A DNA stretch of 64,000 bases from Polycyclovorans sp. (GTDB lineage Bacteria > Pseudomonadota > Gammaproteobacteria > Nevskiales > Nevskiaceae): NCBI GenBank assembly GCA_002706265.1, contig PAKU01000037.1:157732-221731 (forward strand), given 5' to 3'. The position numbers and the translations under genes were made by a program. The notes beneath the pieces were generated by a model. The model made no database searches, was not told where the DNA came from, and saw nothing but the letters and a program-made list of their open reading frames with translations. The number at the start of each line of letters is the position of its first letter. Position 1 is the stretch's first letter. Shown here in pieces: positions 19,349-28,405 of this stretch.

Positions 19349-20632
19349 TCAGGCTGCCCGGGCCAGCGCGCGATAGACCGGGAAGCGGGCGCACAGCACC
19401 TCGGCCTCGCCACGGACGCGGGCGATCACGGACTCGGCATCCCCCGCGGCCAGGGCATCGACGATGTCGGCGATCCAGGTCGCGACCTGGGCCATTTCGG
19501 CCTCCCTGAAGCCCCGTGTGGTGGACGCGGGCGAGCCGATGCGCAGGCCCGAAGTGACAAAGGCCGAGCGCGGGTCGTTGGGCACCGAATTCTTGTTGAC
19601 GGTGATGTGCGCCTTGCCCAGGGCCGCTTCGGCATCTTTGCCCGTGACCTCTTTGGCGACCAGATCCAGCAGGAACAGGTGATTGTCGGTGCCGCCCGAC
19701 ACCACCTTGAACTGCCGGTCGAGAAACACCTGCGCCATGGCGCGGGCATTGGCCACGACCTGCCGCTGATAGGTCTTGAACTCGGGCGCCAGCGCTTCAC
19801 GGAACGCCACGGCCTTGGCGGCGATGACGTGCATCAGCGGGCCACCCTGAATGCCGGGGAACACGGCCGAGTTGAGCTTCTTGTTGAATTCTTCGGTCTG
19901 GCCCTTGCTCAGAATGATGCCGCCACGCGGACCGCGCAGGGTCTTGTGAGTAGTCGAGGTGACCACATGCGCGTGCGGCAGCGGGCTGGGGTATTCCCCG
20001 GCGGCGACCAGGCCGGCGATGTGCGCCATGTCGACCCAGAACCAGGCCCCCACCTTGTCGGCAATCGCCCGCATCCGCGCCCAGTCCTTGACGCGGGAAT
20101 AGGCCGAGAAGCCGCCGATGAGCAGCTTGGGTTTGTGCTCCAGCGCCAGGCGCTCCATCTCGTCGTAATTGATCAGGCCGGTTTCCGGGTCGAGTCCGTA
20201 GGGCACGATCTGATACTGCTTGCCCGAGAAATTGGCCGGATGGCCGTGCGTCAGGTGACCGCCCTGGGCGAGGTTCATGCCCATCACCACGTCACCGGGG
20301 CTGACCAGGCTGAGAAAGATGGCGGCATTGGCCTGGGCGCCGGAATGCGGCTGCACGTTGGCGTAGTCGCAGTCGAAAACCTGCTTGATGCGATCGATGG
20401 CCAGCAGCTCGGCAACATCGACATGCTCGCAGCCGCCGTAATAGCGCTTGCCGGGATACCCCTCGGCGTACTTGTTGGTCAGCGATGACCCCTGGGCCTC
20501 CATGACCGCCGGGCTGGCGTAGTTCTCGGAGGCGATCAGTTCGATGTGAATTTCCTGCCGGGCGGTCTCGGCAGACAGCGCGGCCGCCAGTTCGGGATCG
20601 GCCTGGGCCAGAGAGGGTGCGTTGAGGTACAT
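19349..20632 (-). CDS. glyA: Serine hydroxymethyltransferase
   Basis: GlyA is a PLP enzyme that converts serine and tetrahydrofolate to glycine and 5,10-methylene-tetrahydrofolate. Translation from ATG 20632 gives 427 residues. Motifs include [18 protein letters not shown] near residue 30, [15 protein letters not shown], and the PLP lysine region [17 protein letters not shown] at about residue 225. A GTG at 20641 would add three residues, but GGTGA lies 5-9 bases before the ATG and supports 20632. It is followed by nrdR after 13 bases, an order widespread in Proteobacteria, and is likely the first gene of the long unit ending in pgpA. Confidence 0.97.
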   Translation of the reverse strand: MYLNAPSLAQADPELAAALSAETARQEIHIELIASENYASPAVMEAQGSSLTNKYAEGYPGKRYYGGCEHVDVAELLAIDRIKQVFDCDYANVQPHSGAQANAAIFLSLVSPGDVVMGMNLAQGGHLTHGHPANFSGKQYQIVPYGLDPETGLINYDEMERLALEHKPKLLIGGFSAYSRVKDWARMRAIADKVGAWFWVDMAHIAGLVAAGEYPSPLPHAHVVTSTTHKTLRGPRGGIILSKGQTEEFNKKLNSAVFPGIQGGPLMHVIAAKAVAFREALAPEFKTYQRQVVANARAMAQVFLDRQFKVVSGGTDNHLFLLDLVAKEVTGKDAEAALGKAHITVNKNSVPNDPRSAFVTSGLRIGSPASTTRGFREAEMAQVATWIADIVDALAAGDAESVIARVRGEAEVLCARFPVYRALARAA

Positions 20633-20727
20633 GAAAGTCACCGTGATTCGAATGATTGGGAATGGGCCAAAAGACGCTGTGGCACTTGGGGCGGGGGCTT
20701 CCGCCTCACCCCAACGGGCTCAGGTCG

Positions 20728-21825
20728 TCAATCGACCACTTCGAGCATCAGGTCCAGCGCCAGGCGGGCGGGTCGCGACACCGCCTCGGGGACACGGATG
20801 CGATTGACCACCTGGCCGCTGACCAGGTTGTCGAGCACCCAGGCAAGGTGCTGCGGATCGGTGCGGAACATGGTCGAGCACATGCAGATCGTCGAGCTCA
20901 TGAACTCTACCGTGACGCCTTTGGGCCTCATTTCGTCAGCGAGGCGATTGACAAGATTCAGCTCGGTGCCGACCAGCCAGTGCGTGCCCGGCGCCGAGGC
21001 GCGCACCGTGCGCAGAATGGCTTCGGTACTGCCGATCTCGTCGGAATGCTGGCAGACCTCGTAGGAATTCTCGGGGTGACTGATCACCTTGCCGTGCGGC
21101 ACCCGCGTGCGAAAGGCGTCGATGTGTTCGGGCTTGAACATCTGGTGCACCGAGCAGAAGCCCTTCCACAGAATCAGCTTGGCGCGCTGCAGCTGCGCCA
21201 CCGTGGCGCCGCCCATGGGCTGGGTGAAATCCCAGACCACCATCTCGTCCAGGCCGATGCCCATGGTGATGGCGGTGTTGCGCCCTAAATGCTGATCGGG
21301 GAAAAACAGCACCTTCTCGCGACGCGCAAAGCTCCATTCCAGCACCGCGCGGGCATTCGAGCTGGTGCAGACGATGCCGCCATGCTCGCCGCAGAAACCC
21401 TTGAGGTCTGCGGCCGAGTTGATGTAGGTGACCGGCGTCACGGTGGTGTCGGGGTCGAACACCTCGGCCAGTTCCTTCCAGCAGCGCCGCACCTTGATGA
21501 GGTTGGCCATGTCGGCCATCGAGCAGCCGGCCGCGAGGTCAGGAAGGATGACGTTGCGGGTGCCGCCGGTGACGATGTCGGCCACCTCGGCCATGAAATG
21601 CACGCCGCAGAACACGATGAATTCGGCCGTGGTCTCGGCGGCCAGCCGTGACAGCTTGAGTGAATCGCCCGTGAAATCAGCGTGCTGAAACACTTCGTCA
21701 CGCTGATAGTGGTGCCCGAGGATGCACAGCCGATCGCCGAGGATGGACTTGGCCGCGCGAATGCGGGCGTCACAGGCGCCATCATCCATCAGGTTGAAGG
21801 CATCGAGCTTCAGTTGTGCGGCCAT
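20728..21825 (-). CDS. nadA: Quinolinate synthase
   Basis: NadA joins iminoaspartate and dihydroxyacetone phosphate to give quinolinate in de novo NAD synthesis, using a [4Fe-4S] cluster. The protein has 365 residues. The cysteines that can ligand the cluster appear in FIVFCGVHFMAEVA, KGFCGEHGGIVCTSSNA and STICMCSTMFRTDP. The early segment ILGHHYQRDEVFQHADFTGD is also diagnostic. The ATG at 21825 has GGAGA 9-13 bases upstream. nadB is not in the window, and nadC lies separately at 33398. Confidence 0.96.
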   Translation of the reverse strand: MAAQLKLDAFNLMDDGACDARIRAAKSILGDRLCILGHHYQRDEVFQHADFTGDSLKLSRLAAETTAEFIVFCGVHFMAEVADIVTGGTRNVILPDLAAGCSMADMANLIKVRRCWKELAEVFDPDTTVTPVTYINSAADLKGFCGEHGGIVCTSSNARAVLEWSFARREKVLFFPDQHLGRNTAITMGIGLDEMVVWDFTQPMGGATVAQLQRAKLILWKGFCSVHQMFKPEHIDAFRTRVPHGKVISHPENSYEVCQHSDEIGSTEAILRTVRASAPGTHWLVGTELNLVNRLADEMRPKGVTVEFMSSTICMCSTMFRTDPQHLAWVLDNLVSGQVVNRIRVPEAVSRPARLALDLMLEVVD

Positions 21826-21853
21826 GGCAGGGTCTCCAGTGATGACAGCCGGA

Positions 21854-23311
21854 TCAGGGCGCTGCTTCGGGTTCGCAGGCGACAGTGTCGTTGATCACGA
21901 ACAGTTGGGTCTGGTCGGTCACCAACGCGCTGGTATCGCCCTGCGGGCCCAGAGCCTGAGCCCTGATGCGCGTGCAGCCGGGTTCGAGTGCGACCGCCGT
22001 CACCCGCCCGGGATTGGCCGCCGTCTCGTCAGGCCGGGCGACCGTTCCGTCCGAACTGCTGAGGCGAATCTGCCGGGTCACGTCCAGAGTCAGCAGCGAC
22101 TCGTCGGCCAGCCGGTAATCGCCTTCCACGCTGTAATCCACGCTTTGGCCCAGACCGACGGTCGCGTTTTCGGGGCTGATGCGAATGGCCTCAAGCACGC
22201 CTTGAACAATCTCCACCTCCAGCGCGTTGCTGGTCAGCGCTTCGCCGGCCTCTTCATCGCCGAATTCCGCCTGCACCAACAGCGGATTGTCGGGTTCAGT
22301 CACCGCCAGCGACTGCAGCAAGCCTGCCCCCAGCGCGGTGACGAAAATGGCCCGGCCACTGACTTCACCCTCAGGAAGACCGGGCTCGATCACTTCGAAG
22401 CGCGACTGCGGCGTGACATCGTGACGGCCGTCCGCCGGGTCGGCAAAGGTGGCGAACGTCTTGAACACCTGCGAGGTGGCGACGATCAGTGGCGGCGCGG
22501 GCAAGGGCGCACCTTCCTCATCGAAGGTCTGGTCCAGGCGCTCCAACACCAGTCCCTGGGCCTCTTTGACCGACACCTGGGCGCGCAGATCTTCAGCATC
22601 GACCGTTGCCGGGAGCAGATCCGGTGTCGCACACGCCGTCAGCCCCGCCTTGACGACGTACGGCCCGCCCAGTTCGCGCCCTTCCAGCACGCCGGTCGCC
22701 GAGATTCGGGCCTTCGTCGGGTCCACGGGATTGCCGTTTTCGTCCTCGAGCGACCAGATGACGAGCGGGGTCACGTCCCGCTCGGTGCCGTTCAGGATTG
22801 CAAAGACATCAAAAAGCTGCGTCGCGCCCCGGGCCACGGTCTGGGTGCCCGGCCGCACCTCGACCCCGCCCGGCGGCTGCACGGTGACCTGAATCTGCTC
22901 CTCCAGTGACGAGTACTTGGCCGTGATGGTGGCGGTGCCGGGGCCCACGGGCAGCAGCGCGCCGCGCACGTAGGCCTGATTTTCGAGCAGCGGCACCGGG
23001 AGCGTACCGTCGCTGACGCGGACCACGCTTTCGTCACTGGAGCTCAGTTCCACCGGCCGGGGAAACCCGCCCTGCTGCAGAAAATTGGCGACCTGCCCGT
23101 TTGAAAACACAACCAGGGCCGCCAGACTCCCTTCGAAGCACTGGTTCAGCGTGATTTCGCCCAGCCCCGTGGTGGGATCGAGCAAAGTCATGGACACCGG
23201 CCGGGTGCCTTCGCCGACTTCGCAGGCACTGAGCGCGAACACTGCGGCCAGCAGCCCAGCGATGCGCCGAGCCGTTCGTGTCTTGGGGTACTGCCGGGCC
23301 TGTGAGGTCAT
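21854..23311 (-). CDS. Large lipoprotein with bacterial Ig-like (BIG2-type) repeats, function unknown
   Basis: The 485-residue protein has a lipoprotein signal: a basic N-terminus, the hydrophobic segment GLLAAVFAL and lipobox LSAC, giving Cys30. The mature part is beta-rich. It contains repeated stretches of the BIG2 type, such as SSSDESVVRVSDG followed by GPGTATITAKY and GGVEVRPGTQTVARGATQLF, and near the C-terminus AIRISPENATVGLGQSVDYSVEG and IRLSSSDGTVA. It also has scattered cysteines (near 58, 230, 442 and 478) that could form disulphides. Its start shares one base with the aspS stop (TGATG), so it is translated from the aspS message. A surface or periplasmic adhesive or structural role is inference only. 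Confidence 0.82.
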   Translation of the reverse strand: MTSQARQYPKTRTARRIAGLLAAVFALSACEVGEGTRPVSMTLLDPTTGLGEITLNQCFEGSLAALVVFSNGQVANFLQQGGFPRPVELSSSDESVVRVSDGTLPVPLLENQAYVRGALLPVGPGTATITAKYSSLEEQIQVTVQPPGGVEVRPGTQTVARGATQLFDVFAILNGTERDVTPLVIWSLEDENGNPVDPTKARISATGVLEGRELGGPYVVKAGLTACATPDLLPATVDAEDLRAQVSVKEAQGLVLERLDQTFDEEGAPLPAPPLIVATSQVFKTFATFADPADGRHDVTPQSRFEVIEPGLPEGEVSGRAIFVTALGAGLLQSLAVTEPDNPLLVQAEFGDEEAGEALTSNALEVEIVQGVLEAIRISPENATVGLGQSVDYSVEGDYRLADESLLTLDVTRQIRLSSSDGTVARPDETAANPGRVTAVALEPGCTRIRAQALGPQGDTSALVTDQTQLFVINDTVACEPEAAP

Positions 23312-25113
23312 CAGCTTGCTTCTCCAGGGGCCGATGCCCCTTCACGTTTGACTGTTGAGCGGATGTGCAGCTCTTTCAACTGTTGCACTTCCACGGCGCC
23401 CGGCGCGCGGGTCAGCGGGCAATGGGCGGTCTGGGTCTTGGGGAAGGCGATCACGTCCCGGATCGACAGCCCCCCCGCCATGAGCATCACCATGCGGTCG
23501 ATCCCGATGGCCAGACCGCCGTGGGGCGGCGCCCCGTACGACAGCGCTTCCAGCAGGAAACCGAATTTTTCGCGCTGCGCTTCGGCACTGATGCCCAAGA
23601 GTTCGAAAACCGCCTGTTGAATCTCGGGACGATGGATGCGCACCGAGCCACCGCCCAGTTCCACCCCGTTCACCACGATGTCGTAGCCCTGCGACACCGC
23701 ATCGCCGGGCGCGTTCCGTAGCGATTCAGCCGAATCGACCTTGGGGGCCGTGAACGGGTGATGCGGACTGATCCAGCGCCCACCTTCGCGATCGTCCCAT
23801 TCGAACATCGGCCAGTCGACCACCCACAGGGCTTTCCAGCCGCCTTCGGTGAGCTTGAGGTCGTTGCCGACTTTCAGGCGCAAGGCGCCGAGCGCGTCGC
23901 TGACCACCTGGGCCTTGTCGGCGCCGAAGAACAGGATGTCGCCGTTGGCGGCGCCCGAACGCTCAAGAATGCCGGCCAATGCAGCGTCCGACAGGTTCTT
24001 CACTATCGGCGACTGCAGCCCTTCGCGGCCCGCGGCCCGGTCGTTGACCTTGATCCATGCCAGCCCGCGTGCACCATAGAGCCCGACGAACGCGGTGTAT
24101 TTGTCAATCTCGCCGCGCGACAGTTTTTCGCCGCCGCCTGGCACCCGCAATACCGTGACCCGGCATTTGGGGTCGTTGGCCGGATTGGCGAACACCTTGA
24201 ACTCGGCATCGGCCACCAGATCCTTGATGTCCACCAGCTCCAGCGGGTTGCGCAGGTCGGGCTTGTCGGAACCGAACCGCGCCATGGCCTCGGCGTAGGA
24301 CATCAGCGGCAGTTGCCCGAGATCGACCTGCAGCACGTCCCTCCAGAGTTCAACGACCAGCCGCTCCATGAGCGCCATGATCGCGTCCATGTCCATGAAC
24401 GAGGTCTCGACATCCAGCTGGGTAAATTCCGGTTGGCGATCGGCGCGCAGGTCTTCATCGCGAAAGCAGCGGGCGATCTGGTAGTAGCGGTCGATGCCCG
24501 ACATCATCAGCAACTGCTTGAACAGCTGCGGGCTTTGCGGCAGCGCAAAGAACTGCCCGGGATGGGTCCGCGACGGCACCAGATAATCGCGTGCCCCCTC
24601 GGGCGTGGCACGGGTGAGGATGGGGGTCTCGACATCGAGAAACCCTTCCGCGTCCATGAACGTGCGGATTTTCTGCACCACCGCATGACGCAGCTTCAGG
24701 TTGCGCTGCATCTGCGGGCGTCGCAGGTCGATGTATCGGTACTTGAGGCGGGTGTCTTCGCCCACGGTTTCATCGTCGGGATGAAACGGCGGCGTTTCGG
24801 CCTTGTTGAGCACCACCAGGTCGGTGCCCAGAATTTCGATCTCGCCACTGCTCAACTGCGCGTTGCTGGTGCCTTCGGGCCGGCGGCGAACGCGCCCGGT
24901 GATTTTCACGACATATTCGGAGCGCAGCCGCTCGGCGCTGGCGAAGATGTCGGCGCGATCAGGGTCGAACACGCATTGCAGCAGGCCTTCGCGATCCCGC
25001 AGGTCAATGAAAATCACGCCGCCATGATCACGCCGACGGTGAACCCAGCCACAAACCGTCACGGATTGATCGACGAGCGCGGCCGTCACGTGGCCGCAGT
25101 AATGAGAGCGCAT
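23311..25113 (-). CDS. aspS: Aspartyl-tRNA synthetase (probably non-discriminating)
   Basis: AspRS is a class II synthetase charging tRNA-Asp. The protein has 600 residues with an N-terminal OB fold ([15 protein letters not shown]), motif 2 around [23 protein letters not shown] (cut here into [15 protein letters not shown]), a GAD insertion domain, and motif 3 [15 protein letters not shown]. The anticodon-domain sequence RRRDH and the Gly in RRRPEGTSN agree with the Pseudomonas enzyme, which also charges tRNA-Asn; E. coli has Leu and Lys-type residues there. This suggests a non-discriminating enzyme needing GatCAB. The gene lies 60 bases after the DUF502 gene and overlaps the Ig-like lipoprotein by one base. 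Confidence 0.96.
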   Translation of the reverse strand: MRSHYCGHVTAALVDQSVTVCGWVHRRRDHGGVIFIDLRDREGLLQCVFDPDRADIFASAERLRSEYVVKITGRVRRRPEGTSNAQLSSGEIEILGTDLVVLNKAETPPFHPDDETVGEDTRLKYRYIDLRRPQMQRNLKLRHAVVQKIRTFMDAEGFLDVETPILTRATPEGARDYLVPSRTHPGQFFALPQSPQLFKQLLMMSGIDRYYQIARCFRDEDLRADRQPEFTQLDVETSFMDMDAIMALMERLVVELWRDVLQVDLGQLPLMSYAEAMARFGSDKPDLRNPLELVDIKDLVADAEFKVFANPANDPKCRVTVLRVPGGGEKLSRGEIDKYTAFVGLYGARGLAWIKVNDRAAGREGLQSPIVKNLSDAALAGILERSGAANGDILFFGADKAQVVSDALGALRLKVGNDLKLTEGGWKALWVVDWPMFEWDDREGGRWISPHHPFTAPKVDSAESLRNAPGDAVSQGYDIVVNGVELGGGSVRIHRPEIQQAVFELLGISAEAQREKFGFLLEALSYGAPPHGGLAIGIDRMVMLMAGGLSIRDVIAFPKTQTAHCPLTRAPGAVEVQQLKELHIRSTVKREGASAPGEAS

Positions 25114-25173
25114 GTTGTTCTGAAAGACCGGAAAAGACGGGAATCGGGCGCGATCGCGCAGTAGCCCGCTAGT

Positions 25174-25872
25174 TTAACGCGCCCGGTCGTCTTCAGTGCC
25201 GCCGGTGGGGTCCGCGGCCGGCGTGGCGGCAATCGGCGGTGGGTCGATGGCGGCCAGCGGATCCTTCTTTGCGATGACGTCCGGCGCGACCACGCCCAGC
25301 GAGATGATCAGGCGCATGGCGTCTTCCACCGACATCTCCAGCCACGTCACTTCGGCCCTGGGCACCATCACGATGAAGCCGGAGGTGGGATTCGGCGTCG
25401 TCGGCACGAAGCACGTCAGCACCGTGTGCTCGGTTTTCTCCTGAATCTCGCCCGCCGGTTCGCTGGTCACGAAGGCGATCGACCAGATGCCCTTGCGCGG
25501 GTACTGAATGAGGATGGGCTGCCGGAACGCGGTGGAGTTTTCCGAGAACACGGTTTCGGTCAGCTTCTTGATGCCGCCGTACACCGAACGCACCAAGGGG
25601 ATGCGATTGAGCAGCGACTCGCCCCAACCCAGTGCACGGCGGCCGATGAAGTTCGCGGCAAGGGCGCCCGTAAGCAGAATCAACAGCAACGACAACAAGA
25701 TGCCGATGCCCGGAATCGCTGGCCGCCAGTCGGTGGGCACCAGAATGAGGCTGGTGTCGAGCACGCCCGCCAGCACACGCACCACCAGGAACGTCGCGCC
25801 CAGCGGCAACCAGACCAGCAGGCCGGCAATGAACCAGCGTCTCAACAATGACTGCAGCCGGATTTTGAACAT
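25174..25872 (-). CDS. DUF502-family inner-membrane protein
   Basis: The 232-residue protein belongs to the DUF502 family. Two hydrophobic segments lie at about residues 13-35 (FIAGLLVWLPLGATFLVVRVL) and 53-72 (GILLSLLLILLTGALAANFI). They are followed by the characteristic NRIPLVRSVYGGIKKLTETVF and then FRQPILIQYPRKGIWSIAFVT. The C-terminal 30 residues are Pro/Ala rich. The family has no agreed function. Genes for FmdB, DUF502 and AspRS are commonly adjacent in gammaproteobacteria in this order, as seen here, so the call is supported by context too. Confidence 0.9.
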   Translation of the reverse strand: MFKIRLQSLLRRWFIAGLLVWLPLGATFLVVRVLAGVLDTSLILVPTDWRPAIPGIGILLSLLLILLTGALAANFIGRRALGWGESLLNRIPLVRSVYGGIKKLTETVFSENSTAFRQPILIQYPRKGIWSIAFVTSEPAGEIQEKTEHTVLTCFVPTTPNPTSGFIVMVPRAEVTWLEMSVEDAMRLIISLGVVAPDVIAKKDPLAAIDPPPIAATPAADPTGGTEDDRAR

Positions 25873-25949
25873 GGGCCTCGAGGGTTTTCGACTTCAAGAC
25901 GTGCCAGTCTCGCGCACGTCAGCTGAATGGCCAGCGTTGCCGGGCAGGC

Positions 25950-26282
25950 TCAGCCGGCGCCGGCCGCGGGTGCGGGCGCGGCCGGCGGCGTTGCCGCAGG
26001 CGCATCGGGTTTGGACTCGGGTTTTCCGGGCGCCTTGTCCGCAGAACCGGCGGTGGACGGCCCGCCGCTGTCGCCCGCCAGATTGCGTTGCTTGTCCTTG
26101 TCGGATTTGAAATCGGTCTCGTACCAGCCGCCGCCCTTGAGGCGGAATGCCGCGGCACTGACCATGCGTTGCAGAACCTGCCCCTCGCAGTGCGCGCACT
26201 CGACCTTCGGTGTTTCACTGATCTTGTGCAGCACGTCACGGGTCACGCCACAGCGGGCGCAGTGATATTCATAAATCGGCAT
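25950..26282 (-). CDS. FmdB-family zinc-ribbon protein
   Basis: A small protein of 110 residues starting MPIYEYHCARCG. Two CxxC pairs (Cys8/Cys11 and Cys29/Cys32) form the single zinc ribbon of the FmdB/CxxC_CXXC_SSSS family. After residue 60 the sequence becomes low complexity, rich in Pro, Ala, Gly and Lys (DKAPGKPESKPD then PAATPPAAPAPAAGAG). The family was named after a putative regulator of formamidase, but its biochemical role is not known. The start at 26282 is chosen because the ribbon begins there; longer open sequence upstream is unrelated. It probably leads the FmdB-DUF502-aspS-lipoprotein unit, 77 bases before the DUF502 gene. Confidence 0.9.
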   Translation of the reverse strand: MPIYEYHCARCGVTRDVLHKISETPKVECAHCEGQVLQRMVSAAAFRLKGGGWYETDFKSDKDKQRNLAGDSGGPSTAGSADKAPGKPESKPDAPAATPPAAPAPAAGAG

Positions 26283-26408
26283 CGGAGCGGCTCCGCAAAG
26301 GATTGGTAGGGGTACCCCCTCAAGTGGGGCGTAACCCGCCTGATTCAAGGGTCGGGACCGACGATTTGTCTCGACGCGCTGCGGACGAATCGGCATGCTG
26401 CGCGCCCC

Positions 26409-27290
26409 ATGCCAGACAACCCCCGCCAAGGCGCGTTTTACGCCATCCAGGCCGCGATTGCGTTTTCGATGATGGGCGCGCTGATCAAGGCCGCCTCTGT
26501 GGGCATGCCCAACGAGATGATCGTGTTCACGCGCTGCTTTATCGGGCTGGTGATTCTGACCCCCTGGGCGCTGAGAATCGGCCTCAGACAGGCGCTGGCA
26601 ACGCGGCGCTGGGGCGGTCACCTGCTGCGCGCCGGCTTCGGCATCGTGGCGATGTACTGCTTTTTTTACGCGCTGGGCACGCTGCCGCTGGCCAAGGCCA
26701 TGCTGCTGACCTACTCAATGCCGCTGTTTCTGCCGTTCGTGGCGTGGGCCTGGCTGCGCGAGCGCCCCACCCCCGCCGTCTGGCTGGCCGTAAGCCTCGG
26801 CTTTGTCGGCATTGCCCTGATGGTTGACCCGCGCGGCCTCGGCGGCGGCACCCTGACCGGAACCCTGGTCGGCGCCGCCTCCGGCCTGTTTGGCGCGGTG
26901 GCAATGGTGGGCATCCGGCGCATTTCCAACACCGAACCTGCGCCGCGAATCGTCATGTATTTCGCCCTGATCGCCACCGGCCTCTCGGCCGTGCCGCTGG
27001 CGTGGGCATGGGCCACCCCCACCGCAACACAAGCGGTTCTGATGATCGCCGCCGGCGCGGTGGCGACCTTCGGCCAACTGTGCATGACCCGCGCCTACGG
27101 CTGCGCGCCGGCCGCCTGGGTGGGCAGCTTCAGCTATGCGTCGGTGCCGGTCTCGGCCCTGCTGGCCTGGCTGATCTGGCAGGAAACGCTGAGCCTGCGC
27201 GCCATGCTGGGCGCGGCTTTGGTGATCGGCCTGTGTGTTGGCCTCAGCGTCAGCGCCGGGCGCAGGCGGCGGCTGTCGGTGCCGCCCTGA
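26409..27290 (+). CDS. EamA/DMT-superfamily permease
   Basis: The 293-residue protein has about ten hydrophobic segments arranged as two EamA repeats, typical of drug/metabolite transporters of the inner membrane. The first repeat covers residues 5-140 (AIAFSMMGALIKAA; FGIVAMYCFFYALGTLPLAKA; LAVSLGFVGIALMV), and the second covers 150-285 (LVGAASGLFGAVAMVGIRRI; FGQLCMTRAYGCAPAAWVGSF; MLGAALVIGLCVGLSVSAG). The substrate cannot be read from sequence. It is a single gene divergent from FmdB and convergent with the CinA-like gene, with only three bases between the stops. Confidence 0.88.
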   Translation: MPDNPRQGAFYAIQAAIAFSMMGALIKAASVGMPNEMIVFTRCFIGLVILTPWALRIGLRQALATRRWGGHLLRAGFGIVAMYCFFYALGTLPLAKAMLLTYSMPLFLPFVAWAWLRERPTPAVWLAVSLGFVGIALMVDPRGLGGGTLTGTLVGAASGLFGAVAMVGIRRISNTEPAPRIVMYFALIATGLSAVPLAWAWATPTATQAVLMIAAGAVATFGQLCMTRAYGCAPAAWVGSFSYASVPVSALLAWLIWQETLSLRAMLGAALVIGLCVGLSVSAGRRRRLSVPP

Positions 27291-27293
27291 CGT

Positions 27294-28073
27294 TCAGCGC
27301 GAAGGATCGGGCGGCGTGTCGATCAGCTCGATGTCGGTGATGGTCGGGTCACTGGAAAGTCCGGTCAAAAAGTGGGCAAAGGCCGCCTTGGCCTGCGCCT
27401 CCGCCCCTTTGAAACCGAACTCGATGTGACGCGGTCGCTGGGCGTCCCCCCGGCACGGCAAGCTCGACAGCTTCAGGCCGGGATGCGCGGCCAGCGTGGC
27501 TTCCATCAGGTCCAGCAGGTCCCCTTCGCCCGAGGTGCCCATCACCCGCAGCCGGTACTCGACCTGGGGGGCGAGGTGGTGCAGATGCGGGTAGTGGGTG
27601 TCGAGCACCCACGCCAGCATGGGCCAGGCCATCTCGGGGAAGCCGGGCACGCAGTGCAGGTTGCCCAACGAGAATCCCGCAACCCGATTGACGGGATTGG
27701 GAATCAGCCGGGCGCCTTCGGGAAAGTCGGCCATCAGCACGCGATTCGGCCAGGCGCGCTCGCCGTACTCGGCGACGATCAGCGCCTCACCCTCGGGGTG
27801 TCGCTGCAGGGACTGCCCGTAAGCGGCCGCGGCGGCCTGACGCGTGCAGTCGTCCGGCGTGGCGCCAATGCCGCCGCACGACAGCAGCAGGTCACCGGCA
27901 GCACGACCGTCGCGCATGGCTGCGGCGATGGCCCCAAGGTCGTCACCGATGAAGCGCGCGTAGGCCAGCGCCAGTCCCCGTTCGGCCAGCATCGCGATGA
28001 CCTTGGGCAGGTGGCGATCCTGGCGTTTGCCGCTGAGAATCTCGTCGCCGATGACCAGCAATCCAATGTTCAT
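27294..28073 (-). CDS. Molybdopterin-binding (MoCF/CinA N-terminal) domain protein
   Basis: The protein has 259 residues beginning MNIGLLVIGDEILSGKRQDRH, the signature of the MoaB/MogA-like fold found at the N-terminus of CinA. A second motif, CGGIGATPDDCTRQA, lies near residue 66, and VPGFPEMAWPM near residue 140. The C-terminal nicotinamide-deamidase domain of full CinA is absent; the last 90 residues instead contain a thumb-like domain (VEYRLRVMGTSGEGDLLDLM). The function of stand-alone versions is not settled; a role in nucleotide or pyridine-cofactor clean-up is possible. The start at 28073 is set by the family motif. Confidence 0.88.
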   Translation of the reverse strand: MNIGLLVIGDEILSGKRQDRHLPKVIAMLAERGLALAYARFIGDDLGAIAAAMRDGRAAGDLLLSCGGIGATPDDCTRQAAAAAYGQSLQRHPEGEALIVAEYGERAWPNRVLMADFPEGARLIPNPVNRVAGFSLGNLHCVPGFPEMAWPMLAWVLDTHYPHLHHLAPQVEYRLRVMGTSGEGDLLDLMEATLAAHPGLKLSSLPCRGDAQRPRHIEFGFKGAEAQAKAAFAHFLTGLSSDPTITDIELIDTPPDPSR

Positions 28074-28405
28074 CGTCGCGGCATTCCGTTGTGGCGCGGT
28101 CGTGCCAGACACGCAAAACGGGCCACGGGTGCAAAGGCCCATAGCCGGTCGGCCAGCCTGCTTTGCAGGACGCTACGGGCCGGCATCAGTGCCCGCGTGC
28201 CGCGGCAGGCGGCGAAGTGAAGGTCACGGCGTTCATGGCAGGGTTCAGGTGAGCGGCGAGGAATGACGACTATAGTGTCGGGCGAGCGCAGCGAGAGGAT
28301 TTTGCCAGCATGGCACTCGATGCGACGCGCTCACGGGGCGGCTCGTCCGCACACACTGGCCCGTGCTTTGCTAGAACAAGGCACCTCACAGAACACTAAC
28401 CATCA
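28074..28405. other. Intergenic region between the CinA-like gene and the ATP-grasp operon
   Basis: This 332-base stretch separates two divergent genes and contains no convincing open frame or RNA. A TATAGT hexamer at 28271-28276 could be a -10 element for the ATP-grasp operon, but I see no good -35 at the right distance. Short open frames here overlap the ATP-grasp start and have no family similarity. Confidence 0.5.
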
